Source of the DNA: Moniliophthora roreri
Taxonomy: Eukaryota > Basidiomycota > Agaricomycetes > Agaricales > Marasmiaceae
Direction of reading: 5' to 3'
Length of the DNA: 64,000 bases
Assembly (NCBI GenBank): GCA_001466705.2
Contig: LATX02000035.1
Coordinates: 496,001 to 560,000, forward strand
Made by a program: the position numbers and the translations under genes. Of the stretch, positions 47,834-62,652 are shown piece by piece. Position 1 is the first letter of the stretch. The number at the start of each line of letters is the position of its first letter. Below the pieces are notes generated by a model, which had not been told where the DNA came from, ran no database searches, and saw only the letters and a program-made list of their open reading frames with translations.

Positions 47834-49566
47834 GTCCATTATCACCCATCTGTTCACTATTGTGCCGCCTCGTTTTTTCCTCTGTCTATCTCTTTTCCTT
47901 TGGGAAAAGTCTGCCGGCGGCGGCAGCCATCCACCCGATCCAGAAAATCTTACCAGGTGCTTTACGACCAGTTCATTCTCCAGGAGACACGATCCTACCC
48001 TCAGAAAACGTGGTTCTAGGTCGCGTTATGAGCCACCTGACCGGTCAGGTCCCAAGCTGTCTTTGTACAGCTACTTGATGTCGAAAACCTGAGCGCGTGT
48101 GTTCCACGCAGAGAGTGGATACACGGTGCTTATAGAATATCTGACGTCGAAAGGATGCCAAAATAAGTATGTCCATAAGTAAAACTCCGAAGTATAGCTT
48201 TGAACTATATCATGATTACTTTAGGTCGACAACAAAGCAAGGGGCCGGAGCAAGATTTGTGTTCGTATGTTCATGGAGTATTGGCCACATTAACCGCATC
48301 GGGTCAAGTACTGGTGAAGGTACCTCGGGGGCCAGAATTGTCTCTTTTTCAGCGGTAGTCGTAAATTTTCAAGAGTCTTGGTCCCTAAAGGGGTCACTTC
48401 GAGAAAGCGATCGTCTCCCCCATGTTTGGAGTATCTTGACCTTTATAACACGGCACAGCTCTACACTGCGAATCCAGTGAATCCCCAGGACATAACCCAT
48501 CATTGTCTTTTGTTCTACGAATGTGCTTCTTAATCAACGGGGAACGCCAATTCACATGCGGCCACAGAGCCCGCTTCAAGCGAGAAAGAGTAAGTGGACT
48601 TACACCTGTGTCGCCTACATCCAAACTCACGGTGCCGTCCATTGTTGTGCAGGTCGATTGTAACAATCGCTACTGTGCTATCAGTCGCTCTCATCGTTAC
48701 ACTGAAGCCCATGACTGTGCTACAGAATGCGAACAAAAGTCGGTTTAATATTACACAATCTCCATAATGGTACTGAAGGAGTTCTTCAGCTTAAAACCCG
48801 ACCAAGACATAATTTTTGGCAGGGTGAACCGACTTTGCGACGAATGTCTCAACCCCATTGCTCCCGACTAACGTTTAGCTTGGCTTGAGACTCGCGAAAC
48901 GCGAAACTGTGAACACTTTGAATATGTAGTAACACCGGAGATATGACATGTTATAGTAGATCAGCTACTTTGCTAGTTGAATGGATTCTTCGTTCTACGA
49001 AACAGTACGCCGTCTGTTGGGCGGAGGGATTGACAGAAACGCTCGTCTTGATTAGAGCTTCAGTGATCTGACCTTGTAGAAAATAGCCCTTTGTTGATGA
49101 CGCTAACGCTCAAGAACACCACCTGCCACTATTCAATGGCTCATGGAATCATGTCAGTCGTGCTGAATAGGCTCTAGTCACGCAAGAATGCAATCCAAAT
49201 GCTGGGCGGAACATTGCTCACTTGTGTCGTTAGTATAAGTACCATCCTGGGCAATCACGGCTTTATTTCTCTACAGGGCTTTCCGAAAATGATAGGAATC
49301 ACTGAACGCTGCTTCAGTGTGACGTTGTAGCTGTTAGAGTGAATGAAAGAGTAACTTGCCTCCTAAACACTTTTCCACGTGGCAAGCCTCCGAAACATTG
49401 TGACTTTCGTTACATAAACTAAAAGTTAACATCAATCATTTTGAGTATTCACTTATATGTTCCTTGTCAATCCAGCTTTGTTCTATAACTGTACACAAGT
49501 TCTTAAGCCTTGATTTCATCGATACGGCCCAGACCCCTTTCTTCGCAAGTTCGCATTTACATCTGT
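47834..49566. other. Gene-poor stretch between NUP85 and PGI1
   Basis: 1.7 kb between two convergent stops. No open frame beyond 103 codons and no recognised product. No repeat structure was evident by eye. Confidence 0.4.
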
Positions 49567-51529
<1,963 letters not shown>

Positions 51530-52699
51530 GATGATGGCCGAAAGTAAAGACGTGGAGACGGCAACCCGTGTTCGTCCAGTTGTGAGTTATCCTGAGCAAT
51601 CAAATGAGATCATCATCGAGATATCTTTTCCCGCCCTATGTGCCCGCATAACTCCGGCCCGTTCTCAAATAACGCACGGTCGTCACTTCAATTTGAGCAC
51701 ATCTCTGGCCATTGGCTCGCATTGAGTAAAGTAGCAGCCTCGGAGATGCGATAGGTATCGCCAAGGAGTACAGGCCAAACGAAATCATCTGCAGCTGTGC
51801 GCTGGCTGTGTCCACCGGACAAGGAATAGACTACACAGACAGCCCTTCCTTCGCTTAAAGTCCGTGTCAACGGTAGAAAACGCCTTGGTCGTGCGACCAT
51901 AAGACCTTAATACCCAAACTGCGTATAGGGCAAGGTATGCACCATCAGCCTCGCTTGCTACAGTGCCTGCAGATCCAGACTTCCCTGTCACCATGCTTCC
52001 CTTCATTCCCTCGCAATAGATATCATTCATCGACGTTTGATCCCCATTCTATCTTCGCATCTGTATATGTTATGTTACAGGTTAGGGTGAGTGATTAATG
52101 TACGATGGTCCGGTACGTCTTAGGAGACTCAGACTCGTCGACGTAAACATTTTCGCATCTTACTACCTACTGCGTGAATAGATTTAAAGCGACAGAATAT
52201 CGCGATGAATATGGTTTGACCTCGAAGAATATGTTTGCTATGAAATCCACGAAGGACGTTTCGTGTGTCGCGCAGCAGAAAAATGGCGTCCATATTATTC
52301 CTTGTCTTCGTCGTGCACTTGCTATTCTAACATGTATCGACGTGGCTGGTCGACGTGGCTGGTCGACGTGTCTGGTCGGGTCGTAGCGGCGATGGATACA
52401 TGTTCGAGCGATAAATGGTATTGTGAGATTTTAGAAGCGCCTTGGTGGTGAAGTTACAAGGAGACCAGAGAATTCCAAACAAGTCTGAGCCAATGTCAAA
52501 CCAGAGCACTATGAAGTTGTATGAACTTATGAAGAACAGAAGGTGAGGTCGAGGGCCGAGACTTTGCCCAAAAACGTGACCGAAATCCGCCGCCGAAGTC
52601 GGGACTGCCTTCGGACTCTACCCACCACAGACTTGGAACTCTGCCGGACTGCCAATCAGAAACCCGCCACTGGAGCTCAGCACTACCTCAACGATACCA
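51530..52699. other. Divergent intergenic region between PGI1 and the RhoGAP gene
   Basis: 1.2 kb holding the promoters of two divergent genes. A 13-bp unit, tcgacgtggctgg, is repeated about three times at 52337-52375. Short frames here have no recognisable product. Confidence 0.45.
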
Positions 52700-55376
52700 A
52701 TGCCGATGCCTGAGGATGGCTACGCTTCAAGTGCTTGGGATGGAGAGCAGTCAGACTACCAGCATTCAATCGCTTCATATCCCCATTCAAGTCGACCACT
52801 GCTTCGTCAAGGCGAATCTACAGAAACCTCAGGGACGCTTCCTCATCTACGACCAGCATCTCCTGAAACAAGATTGAGTTCAGAATCGAATAGGATAGGC
52901 TCGCCGACGAAATGGCGGGATGGGTCTACGACAATCAGCGAATCTCATGACTCTATCCACCTTGACAATGCTTCTATCGAACCACCACCGACATTGGTAG
53001 AACCAACTTTCGATGAGGGTATCTTGAGGGCTTTGTGCGATATGGATGTGCGTCTTCTGCTATGGCTCTTGTTATTGAACCGTACTGATTTAACCCCACT
53101 TCCAGTGCGGTGTACCATTACTTCTTGATCGAATCAAGCAGAGCATGGTTTCATGTAGGGTGAGAAATAGTACTATCAGAATGGGAACAATATCTCATAT
53201 GCGGTGGCAGGAGGCATCTGTATTCTTCAAGAAACGAGCGGCTATCGAGGAGGAATATGGGAAGAGTTTGCAAAAGTTGGCTCGGACGACATCAGAGGTG
53301 TATTCTATGAACGACGGTAAAGCAGGGTGAGTGTTATGCCTTATATCTTCAACGGTATTCTTACATACTTCCCATGCAGAACTTTCGTATATGCATGGCA
53401 GACCTCAATGCGAATACATGACACGATGGGTGACAACCATGTACGATTCGCTCAACGCCTGAACGAGATGAGCGAGGAGCTTGCCAATATCGCAAAAGAA
53501 GTGGATAAAAACCGAAAATCTGTGCGTTGGCAAACTGCCTCCTGATGTCCGTGACTAATTCCTAAACAGACAAAGGAGTTGGCGACTCGCTACGAACGGA
53601 CTTTGCAAGAGGCCGAAGGTATCACTGAGAAGAGCAGAAACCGCCTCGACACGACTTCCGAGGAACTAGAACGGGTACTTCTGCAGAAGGAAGGAGAGTC
53701 CCTGAAAGACAATTCTGTGCAAGCACGGGCTGGAGGCGCGGGCGCTGGCGGGAAAAGGGTTATAGGGAAGGCCGTAGCCAAGGGTGGACTTCTACTAAAA
53801 GGGAAGAACCCTGGAAATGTATGTTCTTCCTTCATAATACTATTTCATCTTATTCTGACGCAGGTCTACAGATACAACGGCAAGAAGACGACATTAGAGC
53901 TCGTGTTTCTGCCGCTTCCGATGCTTTCCGCAAGGCAGTGATCGATACGCAGGCTATGCGTCAAGAATACTTCAATTTTCAGCTGCCCAGAATATTACGA
54001 GTACGTTCTATATTCATCCAGTTGCCAGAGTATTTGCCTAATGGGTACTGCGAACAGTCGCTCAAGGAATGTTCGGACGAGATCGATCTTGGAACTCAAT
54101 ACCATCTTACACGCTACGCTTTTCTCTTCGAGAGTATAGTATTGAGTGATGGTTCAACGCTAGTTCCTCCGAAGGATGAAGGTATGCATACTTATTGCCA
54201 GGCGCTCTCCAAGATCGCGCGCTGACCCACTCATCCAGGCTCCGGTGCTATTGGTCTCAAAACCGCCATTGAATCGATTGACAATAGAGGGGACTTTAAG
54301 GTTTACATGCAGAACTACGCCTATGCTCATGGTGGTCCCACTCCAAATAGACTCCGCAGAGAAGGACCCCTGGATGAGGGATTCGTGAGTGATCTTCTAC
54401 TTGACTGCGCAAAAGCTGATCACCGCAGCAGCTTCCTCCTCTTCCCTCCCATCAGCCGACGCCATCATACCCCGGTAACCAAATTTCGTCTGGTGCCTCC
54501 GCAAATGGACACCAAAATACCTTAGACAAAGGCCGGCCGACGTTCGGAGTCGACCTAGGAGACCAGATGGCAAGAGACGATGTAGATGTGCCACCAGTGA
54601 TGAGGAAGTGTTGTGAGGCGATTGAGAAGTATGGATTGGACTCTCAGGGCATCTATCGACTGAGTGGCACGACAAGCAAAGTTGCCAAGTTAAAGCAGTT
54701 GCTAGATAGAGGTATGTCCTCCTCATTGGACGACTGGCCACTCGCTGAACTGAAGTCTTATAGATCTGGATGCAGTTGATCTGGATGCACCTGAGTGGTC
54801 TGGCGACATCAATAATGTAGCCAGCGTGATCAAGATGTGGTTGCGCGAGCTTCCTGAGCCGTTGATGACATACGCTTTACAACCGGGGTTCCTTGAGGCA
54901 GCTCGTGCGTGTGTTACCTTAATTCTGGAAGTTCTGCAATCTGATGTAAGAGCTATAGGAATCGAGAACGAGCGCTTGCGACACATCCGGCTTCACGAAC
55001 GAGTTAACGAGCTCCCTGACCCCAATTATGCCACCCTCAAATATCTTATGGGCCATCTACACAAGTTAGTGCCTCTATGATCATATTTATTTGGTGCATT
55101 AATGATATATACTTATTCCCAGAATCAATCAAAACGAAGGTGTCAATTCAATGTCGACTAGTAACTTGTCTATTGTCTTCGGCCCGACTTTGTTTGGCCA
55201 AACAGTTGGTGGGGTTACGAACGGAGGAGTCGCGGATACTACTAATGCACAAAACACGGTATGTTTCCGGTATTTGCTCGCCTTTAGTTGCTTATCGTGA
55301 TTATATCGTTTGACGGATACAGGCCGTGGAAACTATACTCAGTCATTATACCGATATCTTCGTTGAGGAGCCATGA
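52700..55376 (+). CDS. RGD1: F-BAR and RhoGAP domain protein (Rgd1-like)
   Basis: The protein would bend or bind membranes through F-BAR and switch off a Rho GTPase through RhoGAP. The start is ATG 52700. A disordered N-terminus is followed by the F-BAR: CGVPLLLDRIKQSM, EASVFFKKRAAIEEEYGKSL, FVYAWQTSMRIHDTMGDNHV, FAQRLNEMSEELANIAKEVD, TKELATRYERTLQEAEGITE and AMRQEYFNFQLPRILR, ending with YHLTRYAFLFES. The RhoGAP has DVPPVMRKCCEAIEKYGLDS, the arginine finger GIYRLSG, NNVASVIKMWLRELPEPLM, YATLKYLMGHLHKI and NLSIVFGPTLFG. About twelve introns. The stop is TGA at 55374-55376. The domain order matches yeast Rgd1, which acts on Rho3 and Rho4. Confidence 0.85.
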
Positions 55377-55747
55377 TGATTTCTTGGTAGACTTTTGCTC
55401 GATACCCTCTTCTCCCGCAACGCATGCTAGGGTCCAGGATGCTCTCTTGCTTTAGCTTTTTTCTTTATTCCCGTTAAGGTATTCTAGGCATGTATGTATT
55501 CTGCATCTCACTATCTGTAGGACCAGCATTAGTATCACGACCATTGCATTCCATTCGAGTATATTATATGACACCATAAACCTTGGGACTACACTATCGC
55601 ATGCCGTCTGTAAGATGAGAAACTAGTTACACCGAGATGAAATATGGAATATAAATCTAAATCTGAACTGGAAGGTAGGAGAAATCAAGAAGCATAGATG
55701 GATCGTGAACAACCGCCAAATAAATTCTAAAATGTTGTCATTAGGCA
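55377..55747. other. Convergent 3' intergenic region
   Basis: 371 bases between the RhoGAP stop and the F-box gene's stop. Nothing recognised. Confidence 0.5.
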
Positions 55748-56971
55748 CTAGCCCCTCGAAGACCAAGCGTCATCAGGGCTACGGATCCACTCCTTGTGAG
55801 AAGGGAAGATGACCTTGCGAAGAGACGGGCATGCACGAGTCCACTCTCTGCACAAGCTCAGTTCCTGGTCATTATTGGACTGCATGCCACCGACCACTGT
55901 AGTGGGCGACAGGTCCAGGTAGGTCAGGTGCTGGAACGCACTAAGGACCGAAGCTAGTCCGGTTAGTATCCTCTGCGAGTAATCTCTCGTAAGTTACCAA
56001 GTAGAGGGAACCATTAGAAACCAAAAACTCACGATGCCGGACAATGCATAATGTAAAGTATGCCGTAGTGCGAGCCTAATCCTCAGAACTTCCACGGTCG
56101 GAATATAATTTGCAATGTTACGGAGAAGAATCGGTCGCACCGTCATTGCTGATAGGTCCAAGACCCGGAGTGGGATACTAGTTTGCGTGAATCGCGGGAG
56201 ATTATCACGATTCACGTCAGAATCTTGGCCGACCAGTGACAGGTATTCAACTGGCCTACCCGGAAGGAGGAATGCTGCAGTGTCGGGTGAACCGCGGAAG
56301 GACGCCAAATGTCGGAGGGCGTCAGAAGGGATATTGAGTGCCGCATGATGATCCAACAATTTGAGGTGCCGTAAAAACGGTAGTGAAGCAAGGAATGCAT
56401 CCAGTATCCCGGAGTAGGGAGGCGAGCCCTTTTGTGCTTCGGCACCCAGAAAACACTGCTGTAGACGAGGGAAACGGCATCCTCGTATCATGCGCTCGAC
56501 GATGTGGAGCTCCCCCGGATGGGCTTCGATATTAGCTGGACCCATGAACAACTCCAGAGACTCAAGCGTTGTGGCAATCGTGAGCACTTGAGCGAGCTTC
56601 GCTGAAGTCGAAGCAAAATGGAGGTGCGACGGTGGAGATCTGGGATCCTTCTGCCAACGAATATGGAGCCTTCGTATGTTTTCTAATAGGTTTCGTCGTC
56701 TAAGGATTGATTCACAGCATTGAAATGTTCTCCACGGGTGGGGGGATGACTCGGAAAGGATATCTTTGATCGAAATAGATGAGTAAAGGATGAGCTCGGC
56801 GACGGCATTGAAACGATGCGAGACGCGTGCAAGTTCCGAGAGCGTCGATGGGGGGAGCTGGAGGAAAATGGCAGTGAGGATTTCGTTTGGGACGTTGGTA
56901 TTTGTTGTAATAACGGCTGGAGCATTGTCAAGAGGCATGCTCTGATGAGGGTCCTGATCACCGTACTCCAT
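55748..56971 (-). CDS. F-box/LRR-type protein, apparently intact
   Basis: F-box proteins bring substrates to SCF ubiquitin ligases. The start is ATG 56969-56971. The F-box-like part is NVPNEILTAIFLQLPPSTLS and ELARVSHRFNAVAELILYSS. Leucine-rich repeats follow, for example AKLAQVLTIATTLESLELFM, FRHLKLLDH-like text, and IPLRVLDLSAMTV. One intron (about 55967-56030) precedes the end: SAFQHLTYLDLSP, then CPSLRKVIFPSHKEWIRSPD and AWSSRG with stop at 55748-55750. Unlike the F-box copies at 33-38 kb, no frame change is needed. Confidence 0.75.
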
Positions 56972-57372
56972 AATCTGTAATACTTACACACCGATAGCAA
57001 GTCCGAGCGAAGAGTCGCGGAGGTGTCCCACACCCTTTTACGGGTCGGTGAAATTCCGGGTTGCAACTATGGCTATATGTCGGTATTGATCCATTGATAA
57101 ACACTTAGGGGCGATTGTAGTAGCTAGAATTCCCTGTCCTGGTTGACATGAATACGGACGAATGAGTATATATGTGTATATAGGACAAGAGTTGAGAAAT
57201 CAAGTGACTTACCCGCAACGTCAGCACATCACCCTTTGCCAACAAAGCAAAGTTTGTAACATTCGCATTCGAAACTCACGAGTTCAGCCCAGAGTATTGT
57301 CAATGCAGGCGGAATGAATTAAAAATACAATAACAATACAAAATAGATAAAGACTCTAGAACAAAATACATT
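56972..57372. other. Spacer between F-box gene and right histone pair
   Basis: About 400 bases. It holds the F-box gene's 5' flank and the 3' flank of the second H4. This flank does not resemble the 3' flank of the first H4. Confidence 0.5.
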
Positions 57373-57855
<483 letters not shown>

Positions 57856-58170
57856 TGTATTAATTAGAGTTGTTTGAAGAGTTGAAGAGTGGTTAAGTGT
57901 TGTGGTGAGTGGGCAGTGATGGGTGGGAATGAAATTAGAATCTCTTACCGCGCGACCCGTCCTCTTTATAGGCGCGATGGTGGCTGTGCCATCATGCATC
58001 TTTGTTGATTGTGATCAACGCGCCAGAGTCATGTGACGTGGACGCGTCGTGAGGGTATATATAGGCGCTGAATTTGAGACTGAGTTTCTTCATCCTCAAC
58101 TACCAACTTCCACTGCCAACCAAGCGACTCCACTCAACCACTACATTTTCTTCTCTTTACAAAACTCGCA
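57856..58170. promoter_or_regulatory. Shared bidirectional H3-H4 promoter (second copy)
   Basis: The same 315 bp as at 41959-42273 in reverse complement, with TATAAA (reverse) at 57965-57970, ACGCGT at 58042-58047 and TATATATA at 58056-58063. Identical non-coding sequence over 315 bp points to recent duplication or gene conversion. Confidence 0.8.
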
Positions 58171-58763
<593 letters not shown>

Positions 58764-59427
58764 ATTATTTTGGGCTGTGTATTGTCTGTCGTCTCTACCT
58801 ATTTTTATCTCCTCATGTACTCTAGTGTATAGTCTATTCATCTTTGATTTGTCGACAAACCTTCCATTTTGTGTCCCACTCTGCGAACCGTGACGTCCAT
58901 TCCCGAGTCCTCATCTCCTCGTATTCCGAGCAAATCTATACGCTTGACGTGAGCCCGACTGAGCCCGATTCTGCCTCGGAGAAGTAGAAATAGCAGTGAC
59001 ATCAGTAATCTTGTCTGCTGCGGAACCGATGGACCATGTCTTTCCCGACGGCCGGGTGGCAACCGATAATTTCCAGGCCACAGATTTGCCACATATTTCT
59101 CTCATATTTCCCTTGAGAAAGTGCGATCCGACGCTCTCGGAGTGAACTGCACAGGATCCAGAAGGGAGATTTTCCAAAGATTTACAGTAGAATCATTGAT
59201 CAAGTACATATGATCAACTTGTTAAGTATTACGGAAATAGATTTCCGGGTCTGTGATGAGCATCAACTTGGAGCGACAACACGCACATTGCGCAGCTCTT
59301 CCCGGTACCATCATCTCTCTTCAAATACCCCTGCTCGCTGGTCGAGTTCTCATCAACATAGCCTCCCTTTCCCTTCTTTCCTCCTTTATAAACGACCTTC
59401 TACTTCCCGCTTCCCTTCCCGTTAATA
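58764..59427. other. Intergenic region before the aspartic protease gene
   Basis: 663 bases with no supported gene. It carries the H3 3' flank and the protease promoter. A TATAAA at 59387-59392 is only 36 nt before the ATG. Confidence 0.45.
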
Positions 59428-61228
59428 ATGGTTCTTGCAAGCTCGACTGCTCTACTTCTCCTTGTTGCCTCTTCAACATCGGCTCTCGTACCCCCTCGGT
59501 CACCATCGTCTCGAGAGGCGATACCCCTTCGTCGACGAGCTCCATCACCTAGATCGTATGATGAGTGGGGAGCATGGGCGAAGAAGAACAAGGCTGCTGT
59601 AGAGGCAAAGTACAGCGTTGCGCCGGCGCAACGGAAACGGAGCACTGGAACCAACCTGTAGGTATCCTCTATTGTCTTGATGATGCAAACGGCTCAAGTA
59701 GCATTCATACAGACTTGTGAACCAGAACGCCGACTCAAGTTTCTATGGCTCAATAGCTGTCGGAACACCTGCCGTGTCCTATGACGTTATACTGGACACT
59801 GGTTCATCGTATGTCCTTCACCCGAGGTTCTACACAGCCTTTAATCTTATACCCTTTCTTCAGCGACCTCTGGCTCGCTGACGAAGCTGCCTGTCAATCC
59901 TCCAGCTGTGACAACATTGCCACCTTCAGAGCCAGCGCATCCTCCACCTTTAAGAATACTTCCACACCCTTCAGCATCACCTATGGCAGTGGCTTCGCCT
60001 CTGGAACACTTGGTTCTGATACTGTTCAGATGGCTGGGTTTAGCGTGTCAAACCAAATCTTTGCAGTTTGCGATAATGTCGACCAGGGTCTGCTCACATA
60101 CCCTGTGAGTGGTCTCATGGGCCTGGCGTTTGAGACCATTGCATCAAGTGAGGCGACACCGTTTTGGGAAGCACTTGTAAAGGGAGGAGCGTGGGATGAG
60201 CCACTGATGACATTCCAACTTACGCGGTAGGTGCTGCGTTCCTGATGTTAGTTGCTGGATGCTGAATATCCAACGATAGGTACGGCAACGATTCTAGAGC
60301 TGAAACTTTAGAACCAGGCGGTTCTTTCACGATGGGTAGGTCTTTGGCCGTATTATTCGTGGACCTGATATTGACGACGCACACAAGGATTCACGAATAA
60401 TACATTATATACTGGAGACATAGACTACCACGATATACCCGGAGGACAAGGAACTTATTGGATCCAAGAGATATCTGGTAAGCTTTTGTGTTCGTGTTAC
60501 TTGGTACCGGTGCTAACCTGTCTACTCCCAGCACTCAGTATTCAAGGAAACTCAATTTCAATCCCATCCGGTTCAGAAGCCTATGCTGCTATCGACACAG
60601 GAACCACTCTCATTGCTGGACCTTCACAATATGTCGAGCAGATATACTCAAACATCCCGGGCTCTAGACCTGGTACTGGGGATTATGATGGCTATTACCT
60701 TTATCGTGAGTTTCTTTTGTCTTTCAGGTCACGTTGGACCTCACCTGATTCTCTTCATAGCATGCGACACCACTGTCAGCACAACCATTGCATTCGGTGG
60801 TCAAACATGGTCCATCAGTAACGCCGACTTCCAGGTCACTCAAGTCAACAATGAATATTGCCTTGGGCCCTTCTTTTCGCTCACGAGGAGCTCGGGGAGC
60901 GGTACACCTTCCTGGATCATTGGAGATACTTTCTTGGTAAGCTTTTCCGGTCAACTAATTGTTATATTGTGTCTCATCCTCTAATTTATAGAAAAACGTC
61001 TACTCTGTCTTCCGCTACTCACCTCCCTCCGTCGGATTCGCGCAATTGTCGGCGAACTCTCTCAGTATGGATGGCGCTAATGGAGAGGTCCCCACGCCAA
61101 CCATTGGCTCCGTCGCTGCTACGGTTGCTGCTACGAGTCGTGTGGAACAAAATGGGGCTATTCATAATGCTCCATCATTGTTTGTTATACCTTTGTTGTC
61201 AATGCTGTTAATTTGGCTCTCAGTTTAG
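59428..61228 (+). CDS. Secreted pepsin-like (A1) aspartic protease, probably GPI-anchored
   Basis: The start is ATG 59428. A signal peptide (MVLASSTALLLLVASSTSAL) and a propeptide (SYDEWGAWAKKNKAAVEAKY) precede the mature enzyme. The first active-site aspartate is in YDVILDTGSS|DLWL and the second in AAIDTGTTLIAG. The flap is ITYGSGFASGTLGSDTVQ. Other family motifs are SGLMGLAFETIASSEATPFW and SWIIGDTFL|KNVYSVFRY. The C-terminus has a Ser/Thr/Ala-rich region followed by a hydrophobic end (SLFVIPLLSMLLIWLSV), as in GPI-anchored yapsins. Eight short introns. The stop is at 61226-61228. Cysteines are present around the first lobe (CQSSSC). Confidence 0.9.
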
Positions 61229-61422
61229 TTTTGTCGTTTGTGTTTTGTTTTGCATCGCATTGGAATGTGGAAGTCATGTATCTATCTGTATCCCCTAGCA
61301 CTCACTCATTGGACTAGTAGTTAGCTTGAACCTTGACTGTAATAATAATCGCAAAATGCACGTCAATTACCGAATTGCGTACAGATGTCCAAGTCATAGT
61401 TCAAAGTGTCCGCTAAACTGAA

Positions 61423-62542
61423 TCATTGCATTATACTTTTGGTCGTAGGTACATCGACGGCTTCCAGTTTCTTTATACCAGCCCACGTTGCATATGGTTT
61501 GCCCAAAACTTGATTATCCACACGCCACACCTCCCAGCACTCTTTATCGATCCACAACTGCAAAAACTCTCTTATGACATCCTCCGCTCGGAGTTCCACA
61601 ACTACCAACGCGACTGTCCTCTCCGGTACAGCGAGGAAATTCATCGTCTCCACAAGAGAAGGTAAAAGTGACGGATGGTATATGCAATCGACGACGAGAA
61701 GGACGTCGATCGGAGGAGAATCAAATTGGAAATTGGCTCGTCGGCTCGAAGGGGATGCGCTTTGGAGTACAAGCCAATCTAGAGCCGAGACGGTGATATT
61801 TGAGTCAGAGTCGTTTGGGATGTTGAGTTGAACGTTTTTCTTGATGAGCGGTATGAGGGCATCAATGTCGGTCACTGTATAATGTTTTACCAGTGGAGAG
61901 AGCGCAATGCTCAAGAGACCAGTACCGGCGCTAGGATCGGGGTGAGTCGAGTACTGGAGAATGAACGAGGGAAAGACACGTACCCAAGCTCCATAACGTG
62001 GCATTGCTTCAGCATATCCGCCTGAACGAAAGAGGCTGGATGTGGGAAGTGAGCTTGTTGAAGGACAAGGCGAGCAAAGTCTACGCTGCAACCGGGAAAT
62101 AAGAAATAAGTTGGATAATAAACTCATCCAATATACCTTGCATGCCACAGCACACTCCCAGTGTCACCCTTGCGACTCATCAAAGCAGTCTTGTCCTGGG
62201 CGATCTGCACTTCGACCTCTACTGGACCAGATTTTCTGCGTTTCTTTTGCCTCTTGCGACCCTTCGTTCCCAGGTGGTCTTGGGGCAGAGTCGGAGGCTC
62301 AAGTTCAAACTTGACAGTGAGGATATCCTTGTGAGAATCGATATGACCTAGCCCTCGAAATCCGCTGCCTTGACAGTCCTCTTGGGTATGCGATTGAAGC
62401 TCCGTGTACAAGAGAAAGACCTGCAGCAAGTAAAAAACACAGTAAGCCAACGGAAATTCGCTCGTTTCACCTCTTCATCCGCATCGAGAACTCGTTCGGA
62501 ACCTTGGGGTAGCTGAAAAGGACCGAAATGAGGTTCGCCCAT
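61423..62542 (-). CDS. Family-16 (METTL21/Rkm5-like) protein lysine methyltransferase
   Basis: These enzymes move a methyl group from S-adenosylmethionine to protein lysines. The start is ATG 62540-62542 (MGEPHFGPFQLPQGSERVLD). Then come FLLYTELQSHTQEDCQGSGF, a basic stretch (KGRKRQKKRRKSG), GSVLWHA|SVDFARLVL, and the cofactor loop split by an intron, MELG|AGTGLLSIAL. After it, YTVTDIDALIPLIKKNVQLN, VSALDWL and PPIDVLLVVDCIYHPSLLPS follow, then ALVVVELRAEDVIREFLQLW. The exact substrate cannot be told from sequence. The start at 62575 that some readings would give is a TTG codon. Confidence 0.8.
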
Positions 62543-62652
62543 CCGACTCCGAGGAGACGCGTATGTGCTCGGCAAAGCCGTGTAGTGTAAACCTTAACCC
62601 TCATGGCTTGCAAGATTTCCTTTCCGTCCACCTTCTCCGGTTCTTCAGCTTC

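Noticed and set aside
59387..59392. TATAAA as the core promoter of the aspartic protease
   Set aside because: It lies only 36 nt before the ATG, which would leave almost no 5' leader. It could still be used, but I would not claim it.
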